Assembly: GCA_934693215.1 (NCBI GenBank) | Contig: CAKUVB010000044.1 | Span: 1 to 11,067, forward strand | DNA: 11,067 nucleotides | From: an uncultured Candidatus Melainabacteria bacterium | GTDB taxonomy: Bacteria; Cyanobacteriota; Vampirovibrionia; Gastranaerophilales; Gastranaerophilaceae | Direction of reading: 5' to 3' | Shown here: one piece after another, positions 5,118 through 11,067 of the stretch | Layout of the letters: every line of letters starts with the position of its first letter | Numbering within the stretch: the first letter of the stretch is position 1 | Program-made: the position numbers and the translations under genes | Notes under the pieces: generated by a model | What the model saw: the letters and a program-made list of their open reading frames with translations, nothing else | Database searches by the model: none | What the model was told of the DNA's origin: nothing

Positions 5118-7172
5118 CTAATAAATACCGTTTAATGTATTAAGTGCTTTTGCCTCAGCTTTATCCGCATTTGCGATAGCACGATTTACGATATCTTTGT
5201 CTGCATCATGGTTTGTAACTATAGGTGCTGCTGTTTCTTGGGGAATATAAGTTCTATCAGCAGTGTCGTAAGGACTAACTACACCAGGAATTCCGCATTT
5301 GTCATCAGGTATATATTGAGGCCCATGCATTACTTGTTGTCCAAGAACTGCTTGTTTTATAAGGTTTTCGTCAGGTAAACTGTGTATATCTAACGGTCTT
5401 GCGTTTGGATTTCCTTGAAATGGTTGAGGAGAGTTTGGTTTTGAACTAGGATTTATTGGACTTTGAGGCATTTTAGGATTTCCTTGTGGCTGAGTTGTAG
5501 TTTGTTGTTTATTTTTCTCAGCTTCTTTTCCTTCTTCGGTTTCTTCCGGTTCGTATGGTTTACCAAATATCGCACTTGTTGCACTAGAGATTACTTTATC
5601 AACAATTGGTGAGAATACCAACGCATATAGAGCAAATCTTAGAGGATAACCAACTGCGTTTTTACCAATCAAAGGAAGGTAACGTTTGATGTTTCTGCCA
5701 ATAGCTGACATCTTTGCACCACCTTTAAGGGTTTTTGTTGCTTCTTGGAACGGTTTTGGGTTTTCCAAAGCGATGCTTAAGAAGTGTCCAAGTTTTGACA
5801 ATCCTTTAGTAATTTTACCTTGAGGTACTTTTACTTCTCTCAATTTATTGACAGCTTCAAGAGCCGTTTTGTATGCAGCTTCATCTTTAAATACTCCGGC
5901 TGCTACTTGTTTATTGAAGTTTCTAAGAGCAACTCTGTATCTGCCAACTTGCATTTTGCTTAGTCCGGTATTTGCTAAACCGTTAATACCATGCATAATA
6001 CTAACTGCTAATGGCATAGATGCAATCCAAGAAACTGCTTCAACTCCACCTGCAACCGCAGTACCTACTTTTTGTTCTTTTGGTGCTTTGAATGCGTTAC
6101 AAATAGCTGTTCCAAGTCCAAAGGCTACAGCGATAGAACCAATTTTGCCACCACCGAATGTCAAGCCTCTCATAAATAGTTTAGAACTTTTTGCAAGAGC
6201 TTTGCCTAGTTTTGTTGTATGTTTAAACTCTGTAGATAATTTGTTATAACTCATTGAAAGGTTTGTAGAACGTTTTGTGAATAAACCTAAACCTGGAATC
6301 CAAGAGTATCTGCCAAAGAATGCCTTAGCATTTTTTCCGCCACGTTTACAAGCTTCTCGTATGATTTTAAGATTCTTGCCAGGATTTGCCAAAACATCTT
6401 TATATGTATCAGGCTCTAATCCCAAATGTTTTACTTTCATTTCTTGTAATGTCTTTTTGATTAATTCTTTATCATTACCTAATGTATCAATGAAATTAGG
6501 AGCCGCACCAATTCTATTAAATTGAAGTTCTTGTATTGCTCTTTTTTTGTTTTTTATTTGACCAAAAATGTTTGTTCCATATTTAGCTTTTAATGCTTTT
6601 ATTTCATCTTTTGTTGCACCAGCTTCTTTAAGAGTTTTTGGTAGTTCATCAATATAGCCATTAAGAGTTCTTACAGCTTCATCTAGGTCTTCTGCTGTCT
6701 GAGTTTTCATAAACCCTTTAACCATTTCGTTTTCAGGCTTTGTGGCAGTATTAAACATTGCATATAGCATTGGTTTGCTATTAATGTAGTTTTTGATAGA
6801 GGTTTTAAATGCTCCAAAATGTCCCATGAAAGATGTATATATTTTACTCTTTCCTACTTTAGGAGCAATTTTGTCACCAAAATTACCCATTCTACCAACA
6901 ATGGTTTTGTTATAATCATCATTTGTACAAAGTTTGTTGTAAAAATCAGTAGTTTTATTCAAACCTAGCCAAGTTAAAAACATTACTAACGGTGTAGATG
7001 GACCTTTTTTTTCTGCCGGTTTATCAAATGTATCAGTTTGTGGAGTTGTATCAACAGGCTGTCCTCCTCTTACATATTGTGCTTGAGGGTTAGCTTGATA
7101 TCCAGTGTTTGCTTGAATATTTCCTTGTTGATATTTATTATTAATTTGATTATCTATCAAATTGCCTGACAT
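5118..7172 (-). CDS. Unassigned 684-residue protein with hydrophobic segments
   Basis: I do not recognise a family. Residues 1-58 are a polar Asn/Gln/Gly-rich tail with no signal peptide. Residues 59-330 are basic and mostly helical (for example DEIKALKAKYG at 189-199). Hydrophobic, Gly/Ala-rich segments lie at about 344-361, 369-393 and 506-536 and could be membrane helices or buried helices. Residues 540-590 are an acidic then Pro/Gln/Asn/Ser-rich linker. Residues 590-684 form a separate small C-terminal region ending in an Ala-rich helix. The start has AGGGAA about five bases before the ATG and a promoter at 7195-7222. It reads as a single-gene unit between the scp operon and the transglycosylase. 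A membrane-associated or envelope structural role is possible, but this is inference from composition only. Base composition resembles its neighbours, with no sign of recent transfer. Confidence 0.85.
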   Translation of the reverse strand: MSGNLIDNQINNKYQQGNIQANTGYQANPQAQYVRGGQPVDTTPQTDTFDKPAEKKGPSTPLVMFLTWLGLNKTTDFYNKLCTNDDYNKTIVGRMGNFGDKIAPKVGKSKIYTSFMGHFGAFKTSIKNYINSKPMLYAMFNTATKPENEMVKGFMKTQTAEDLDEAVRTLNGYIDELPKTLKEAGATKDEIKALKAKYGTNIFGQIKNKKRAIQELQFNRIGAAPNFIDTLGNDKELIKKTLQEMKVKHLGLEPDTYKDVLANPGKNLKIIREACKRGGKNAKAFFGRYSWIPGLGLFTKRSTNLSMSYNKLSTEFKHTTKLGKALAKSSKLFMRGLTFGGGKIGSIAVAFGLGTAICNAFKAPKEQKVGTAVAGGVEAVSWIASMPLAVSIMHGINGLANTGLSKMQVGRYRVALRNFNKQVAAGVFKDEAAYKTALEAVNKLREVKVPQGKITKGLSKLGHFLSIALENPKPFQEATKTLKGGAKMSAIGRNIKRYLPLIGKNAVGYPLRFALYALVFSPIVDKVISSATSAIFGKPYEPEETEEGKEAEKNKQQTTTQPQGNPKMPQSPINPSSKPNSPQPFQGNPNARPLDIHSLPDENLIKQAVLGQQVMHGPQYIPDDKCGIPGVVSPYDTADRTYIPQETAAPIVTNHDADKDIVNRAIANADKAEAKALNTLNGIY

Positions 7173-7194
7173 AATATTCCCTTAACTTAACTTA

Positions 7195-7222
7195 CTTATA
7201 TATATAAAGGTAATTTGTTCAA
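7195..7222 (-). promoter_or_regulatory. Sigma70-type promoter of the 684-residue gene
   Basis: On the minus strand TTGAAC (7222-7217), 16-base spacer, TATAAG (7200-7195), with an AT-rich run in between. Its position about 23 bases before the start codon gives a short leader that includes the ribosome site. It lies downstream of the scpB stop, so the gene is probably transcribed separately from the smc operon. Confidence 0.5.
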
Positions 7223-7258
7223 ATTTATTGCCTTTTTGTTAAGTTATGTTAATACGAA

Positions 7259-7774
7259 TTAATCTTCAGTTGTTGAGGTTTTTAAAAGTTTGTTGATATC
7301 AGATTTCATAAGTGTTCTCAAATCACCTTTTAATTTGAAGTATTCAGCAAATTTAGGGGTTGTTCTAATATTAAAAGAACGTCCGTTTTTATCTTTTGTT
7401 CTAGAAATTAATCCTTTATCCAAAAGTTCTTGTACGTGTTCGTAAGCATTTGAACGTAATTCTTTCAAGTATGCTTGACGAATAGGCTCTTTCAATGCAA
7501 TTACTGTTAGGGTTTTAAGAACAGGTGGTTTCAATTCTACAGGACAAAGCTTTTCAACGATATCAAGGTGTTCTTCTTTGACTTGTAAAATATAACCGTT
7601 TTCGTCATCTATTTCTAATGCACCATCTCTAGAAGCATAATCCATTATCAATTCAAGTAAAGCTTCTTCTACTTTTTCAGGATCTTCTTCAAGTATTTCT
7701 GCAATATCTTTTATCTGTAAGACTTTAGCCGTTGTAAATAAAACTGCCTCAATCCTTGATTTCAACTGTTCCAT
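7259..7774 (-). CDS. scpB: Segregation and condensation protein B
   Basis: The kite-type partner of the Smc-ScpA condensin; a ScpB dimer binds the middle of ScpA and regulates the Smc ATPase and chromosome arm organisation. The N-terminal winged helix begins MEQLKSRIEAVLF and continues through a second helix-turn-helix to about residue 85. The second winged-helix domain carries the family core LKTLTVIALKEPIRQAYLKE (85-104) and TTPKFAEYFKL (138-148). The common 'IRGV' turn is replaced by LRSNAYEH, a mild deviation. At 171 residues it is near the usual 180-200. The start overlaps the end of scpA by 26 bases, with AAGGA eight bases upstream inside scpA, which implies translational coupling. No strong terminator follows; an imperfect hairpin at about 7206-7236 overlaps the next promoter. 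Identity is confident. Confidence 0.93.
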   Translation of the reverse strand: MEQLKSRIEAVLFTTAKVLQIKDIAEILEEDPEKVEEALLELIMDYASRDGALEIDDENGYILQVKEEHLDIVEKLCPVELKPPVLKTLTVIALKEPIRQAYLKELRSNAYEHVQELLDKGLISRTKDKNGRSFNIRTTPKFAEYFKLKGDLRTLMKSDINKLLKTSTTED

Positions 7775-8636
7775 TTATACTATCCTTAATCATATCCACA
7801 TTATCCATAACAGAATTTACGGAATCTTGTAAAACATTCTCTGCTATGGCTTTATCGGTTTCTGATACATGTTCTCTTTTTACAACATATAAATCAGAAT
7901 AAAACTCATCTTGTTCCAAATCATAATCACTTTCTGCTGTCAAAAATAACAATGAAATATATGCTGAAATTTTGTCCATACCTAAAAGTGTAAGTTCGTT
8001 TAGTTCAATTTTGTCTTGTCGATTTAAAATATCTTCAAGGTTTGCTCTTAATCGCTCAACCCCTTTTTCGATATATTCATCGTGAGCAAGATTAATAATA
8101 TCTTCTGGTGATAAATTAGAATAATTTTTAACTCTACGTTTTGCTCTCTCATGTGCGTTTTTTAGAGATTGTTTTTTATCGAGCATTTCATAAAATTCTA
8201 ACTGTCTGATTAAATCTCTTAATGTTACAACCCTGTTTCTATTAAGTCTTACACTTGTTCTTCTTTGCAATACTTCATCAATAGAAACAACATTGTTTGT
8301 AGGGATATATTCTTGTTCATAATCTAATGGTTCATCATCATAGAATTCAGGTTCTTCCGGTTGAGTGTCAAAATCTGACAATTCAACACCTTCCAAAATA
8401 TTAGATTTAAGTTTCAAAAGTATAGATGCAAACAACAAAGTTCTACCGGTAAGTCTAAGGTTTTGAGATTTACTTTGGAACAAATGAGTTAAGTATTTAT
8501 CTGTAATATCTATAATATCAATATTCCAAGGGTCAATCTTTCCTTGTCTTGCCATTTGAACAAGGATTTCGATACCATCAACTTCGTTGTTTTCATTGGT
8601 TATATTATTTAGATTTAAATCAAATGCCTCTGTCAT
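7749..8636 (-). CDS. scpA: Segregation and condensation protein A (kleisin)
   Basis: Kleisin subunit that closes the Smc ring: its N-terminus binds the neck of one Smc head and its C-terminal winged helix binds the other. The N-terminal domain shows GIEILVQMARQGKIDPWNID (21-40) and LLFASILLKLKSNIL (67-81). The IDPW form is the one I associate with cyanobacterial ScpA. Then comes a long acidic linker (87-112), a conserved VVTLRDLIRQLEFYE (136-150), and the C-terminal winged helix near 206-250 (ELNELTLLGMDKISAYISLL). About 40 residues follow the winged helix (255-295), longer than many homologues. The gap from smc is 45 bases. The ATG at 8636 has no good ribosome site at normal distance. A strong GGGGGAAG lies 31 bases away behind a small hairpin, and no in-frame alternative start lies closer to it because of stop codons. 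Family assignment is confident; the start is slightly less so. Confidence 0.93.
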   Translation of the reverse strand: MTEAFDLNLNNITNENNEVDGIEILVQMARQGKIDPWNIDIIDITDKYLTHLFQSKSQNLRLTGRTLLFASILLKLKSNILEGVELSDFDTQPEEPEFYDDEPLDYEQEYIPTNNVVSIDEVLQRRTSVRLNRNRVVTLRDLIRQLEFYEMLDKKQSLKNAHERAKRRVKNYSNLSPEDIINLAHDEYIEKGVERLRANLEDILNRQDKIELNELTLLGMDKISAYISLLFLTAESDYDLEQDEFYSDLYVVKREHVSETDKAIAENVLQDSVNSVMDNVDMIKDSINGTVEIKD

Positions 8637-8645
8637 ACTTTAGTG

Positions 8646-8675
8646 AGTAATATCTTAGTTATTACTACTTCCCCC
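8646..8675 (-). promoter_or_regulatory. Strong ribosome site separated from the scpA start by a hairpin
   Basis: On the minus strand GGGGGAAG (8675-8668) is followed by AGTAATA-ACTAAGA-TATTACT (8666-8646; 7-bp stem, 7-base loop), then nine bases and the ATG at 8636. If the hairpin folds, the effective spacing shrinks from 31 to about 10 bases. Without it the start has only a poor Shine-Dalgarno match. The folding is inferred, not shown. Confidence 0.4.
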
Positions 8676-8681
8676 TATTCT

Positions 8682-11067
8682 TTACTCATCTCTGAGCTTT
8701 ACCCCTGTAACTTTTGAAATACCTTTTTCTTTTTGTGTAACTCCAATAGTCCTATTTGCTGATTCTATCATAGGTTTTCTGTGACTAACTACTATAAATT
8801 GCGTATCTTTTGATTGAGTTTGTACGATGTGTGCAAGCTTTTCAACATTGATACCATCTAAGTTTGCATCAACTTCATCAAAAGCATAGAATGGTGCCGG
8901 CATGTATCTTTGTATTGCGAATACAAATGCAAGAGCGGTCAAGGATTTTTCACCACCTGACATACCTTCAAGTCTTTGCTTTTTCTTATCTCTAGGTTGA
9001 GCCTCAATTGTTAGTCCGCCGGTAAATGGAGCTTCCGGTTCTTGTAATATTAATGTACCTTCACCGTCAGAAAGTTTATGGAAAATTTCTTTAAAGTTGT
9101 CATTAATATTGTTGTAGGTTTTCATGAATGCTTCTTTTTTGTCTTGTTCATATCCACCCATTTTTTCGAGTAACTGTAATCTCTCTTTTGTTAAAGTCTC
9201 AATTTTTTCATTAAGTTCAGTTTCTCTTGCGAGCACTTCATCATATTCTTCAAGTGCTCTCATATTAACACTACCTAAATCGTCCATTCTTTTTGATAAG
9301 CGTTGAATTTTTGTTGCAATTTCTTCTTCGCTCATTTCTGGTGGTGTAAGGTTGTTTATTTCAATACCTGCATTCTCTAATTCTTGTCTTACGTTATCAA
9401 GTCGAGGTTCAAGTTCTCGTCTTCTTGATTTGAACGATTCTATTTGCTCTGCGATATTTTCGATTTCAGACATTTTGAGCGTTTTTTTAGTTTTTAAATC
9501 AACGAGTTTGTTATTGATTTCGTCACGTTCTTTTAACAAAGCACCCAATTTTTCTTTTATTTCATTGATTTGAACTTCATATTCATCTAACTGCTCTTTT
9601 AGTACAACAATTTCAGCTTCTAATTGTTTTTTGTCTTTTTCGCTTTCTTCGTTGTTTTTTAATGCAGTTGAAATATTTTCTGTTAATGTGTTAATTGTTG
9701 TGTTGTTAAACTCAATTCTTTGGTGGGCAACATCAATATCGTTATTGGCATTACGTTTTTCTGTGTCTAGACGTTTTAGTTCGTGCTCAATACCTTCTGT
9801 TTGCTCTTTTAATTTCTTTAAGTCGCCTTCATTCATTAATTTTTCGATTTCATCAATTTGAGCTTGAAGTTCGCCTTCTTTTTCTAAGAATTTAACATGT
9901 TCAACTTCCATTTTGTCTAATTCTTTAGTGATAGATTCTATCGCAGGTTTAGACTCATTTATTAGTTTTTCTTTTTCTTCAAATTGTTCTTGTGAATTCT
10001 TGTAATTTGTATTCAATGAAGATAAATCGCCTTTAGCTTTTGAACATTCGTTCATTGCATTAGAATAATCAACTCTAACTTTATCAAGCTTATCTTCTAG
10101 TGATTTTTTTCTTGATATTAAATCCTGACGTTTTTTTGTTAGTTCGTCCAGTTTTGATTTGAATCTTTCTAATTCGTCATCATCATTTACCGTAAATTTC
10201 AAACCGGTTCTTCTTTGAGAGCCACCTGAAATAGAACCTGATTTTTCAAACAATGAACCATCAAGAGTTACCATTCTATATTTGCCGATAAATTTTTTCG
10301 CAACATGCCTGTCCTCTACAACAAGGGTATCTCCAACTGCATAATAAAATGCGTTTAAGTACTCATCGTCAAAATCTATCAGGTTTATTGCAAAATCAAT
10401 AACACCTTTATCTTTAGGCAAATTAAGGTGAGAAGGTGCTTTTATAACCCTGTTTAAAGGAATGAATGTTGCACGTCCGGCATTTGATGATTTTAGAATT
10501 TCAATCGCTCTAGCAGCTACATCTTCATCATCAACGACAATATGTGACATTCTGCCACCAACTGCAATTTCCATTGCAAGCGAATATTCTTTATCTACTT
10601 GTCCTAGTTTTACTAAAGGTGCATGAACTCCGTCAAGGTTTGCGTCCATAACTGTTTGTACAGTATGACCAAGATTTGCTTCTTCTGATGCTTTTTTTGT
10701 TGCTTCCATTTGCATAACCTTACGGCTAGAAGCTTGTAGGTCATATTCTACATCATCAAGCTCGTTTTTTACGATGTCTAAATCGTGCATCGCATTTTGT
10801 TGTATTATTTTGCAGTCAGTTAGTTCTTTTGAAAGAGTTTCAACTTGTAATTCAAGAGATTCTTTGTTTGCTGTGTAGTTTGATTTTAGTGCTGCAAATC
10901 GTTCTAGTTGAGCCTCAGCTTCACTGATTGTTCTCTTTAAACTTGCTAACTCTGCTTCTTTTGGTGCTTGTTCTTGTATAAGCTTTGTTTCATCATCTTT
11001 TAATTTTTCTAAAGTTTTTCTAAGATTGTTACGTTTTGCAAGTTGTTGTTCTGCGTTCTCGCTCAAA
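8682..11067 (-). CDS. smc: Chromosome segregation ATPase Smc, N-terminal part beyond the window
   Basis: The long coiled-coil ATPase of bacterial condensin, which extrudes and aligns chromosome arms. About 794 residues are visible of an expected 1,150-1,200. The N-terminal head with Walker A and most of the incoming coil lie past the right edge; the frame is open there, and the TTG near 11066 is not a real start. Order seen: end of first coil (1-125), hinge (about 133-290) with GGRMSHIVVDD (170-180) and SGSISGGSQRR (276-286), returning coil (about 295-640), and C-terminal head. The head has the ABC signature MSGGEK (702-707; Met in place of the usual Leu), Walker B FYAFDEVD (726-733, catalytic E731), the D-loop NLD (735-737) and the switch histidine H762 in VSHRK. 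All catalytic residues in the visible half are intact. It heads the smc-scpA-scpB unit; its promoter is outside the window. Confidence 0.97.
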   Translation of the reverse strand, partial: LSENAEQQLAKRNNLRKTLEKLKDDETKLIQEQAPKEAELASLKRTISEAEAQLERFAALKSNYTANKESLELQVETLSKELTDCKIIQQNAMHDLDIVKNELDDVEYDLQASSRKVMQMEATKKASEEANLGHTVQTVMDANLDGVHAPLVKLGQVDKEYSLAMEIAVGGRMSHIVVDDEDVAARAIEILKSSNAGRATFIPLNRVIKAPSHLNLPKDKGVIDFAINLIDFDDEYLNAFYYAVGDTLVVEDRHVAKKFIGKYRMVTLDGSLFEKSGSISGGSQRRTGLKFTVNDDDELERFKSKLDELTKKRQDLISRKKSLEDKLDKVRVDYSNAMNECSKAKGDLSSLNTNYKNSQEQFEEKEKLINESKPAIESITKELDKMEVEHVKFLEKEGELQAQIDEIEKLMNEGDLKKLKEQTEGIEHELKRLDTEKRNANNDIDVAHQRIEFNNTTINTLTENISTALKNNEESEKDKKQLEAEIVVLKEQLDEYEVQINEIKEKLGALLKERDEINNKLVDLKTKKTLKMSEIENIAEQIESFKSRRRELEPRLDNVRQELENAGIEINNLTPPEMSEEEIATKIQRLSKRMDDLGSVNMRALEEYDEVLARETELNEKIETLTKERLQLLEKMGGYEQDKKEAFMKTYNNINDNFKEIFHKLSDGEGTLILQEPEAPFTGGLTIEAQPRDKKKQRLEGMSGGEKSLTALAFVFAIQRYMPAPFYAFDEVDANLDGINVEKLAHIVQTQSKDTQFIVVSHRKPMIESANRTIGVTQKEKGISKVTGVKLRDE

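Noticed and set aside
5848..6249. Plus-strand open frame of 133 codons inside the 684-residue gene
   Set aside because: Antisense to a well-supported long gene with good start signals; no recognisable product.
7181..7200. CTTAA direct repeats before the 684-residue gene
   Set aside because: Five-base units in very AT-rich DNA; not distinguishable from chance.
7200..7240. Terminator after scpB
   Set aside because: The hairpin (arms near 7232-7236 and 7206-7210 plus an inner stem) has a large asymmetric internal loop and no clean U-tract, and it overlaps the next promoter; left uncalled.
9124..9861. Three plus-strand open frames opposite smc
   Set aside because: Ser/Phe/Leu-rich translations typical of the complement of a coiled-coil gene.
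11064..11066. TTG as start of smc
   Set aside because: Smc normally has a further ~390 N-terminal residues with Walker A; the frame is simply cut by the window edge.
1..11067. CRISPR array, insertion sequence, tRNA or rRNA
   Set aside because: No regularly spaced repeats, transposase-like frames or RNA gene signatures were seen on either strand.

Overview
The window is AT-rich bacterial DNA using the standard bacterial code (TGA is a stop in scpA; Trp is TGG). Several features point to the non-photosynthetic sister lineage of Cyanobacteria (Melainabacteria/Vampirovibrionia, e.g. the gut Gastranaerophilales). These are the ScpA N-terminus with its 'IDPW(N/D)' motif typical of cyanobacterial ScpA, a short MetRS without a C-terminal tRNA-binding domain, a group-4-type hydrogenase small subunit (anaerobic lifestyle), and several large proteins I cannot assign to a family. 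This placement is an inference, not a proof.

Layout, left to right. (1) 1-496, plus strand: the end of a gene for the small subunit of a membrane-bound group-4 [NiFe]-hydrogenase/complex-I-like enzyme, presumably the last gene of an operon lying mostly outside the window. (2) 497-796: about 300 bases without a convincing gene, holding a possible promoter and small palindromes. (3) 797-2158, plus: an unassigned 453-residue coiled-coil protein with a Gln-rich microrepeat and an almost perfect 54-bp tandem duplication near its C-terminus. (4) 2181-2271: two strong hairpins between convergent genes. (5) 2298-2486, minus: a 62-residue YjfB-like protein with its own promoter. (6) 2582-2619: a textbook terminator for metG. 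(7) 2647-4209, minus: metG, with an extended -10 promoter. (8) 4263-5009, minus: a soluble-looking SLT-type lytic transglycosylase. (9) 5118-7172, minus: an unassigned 684-residue protein with hydrophobic segments and a Pro/Gln/Asn-rich linker. (10) 7259-11067, minus: a contiguous smc-scpA-scpB condensin operon, with smc cut by the window end.

How the genes work together: Smc, ScpA and ScpB form one ring-shaped chromosome-organising complex, and their genes are tightly packed (45-bp gap, then a 26-bp overlap), so coupled expression is likely. MetG is a housekeeping translation enzyme. The transglycosylase cuts peptidoglycan but shows no signal peptide, and the 453- and 684-residue proteins also lack one, so how or whether these proteins leave the cytoplasm is unclear. 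I see no tRNA, rRNA, CRISPR array, insertion sequence or phage gene. The most novel material is in the two unassigned large proteins and in a possible hairpin-bridged ribosome binding site before scpA.
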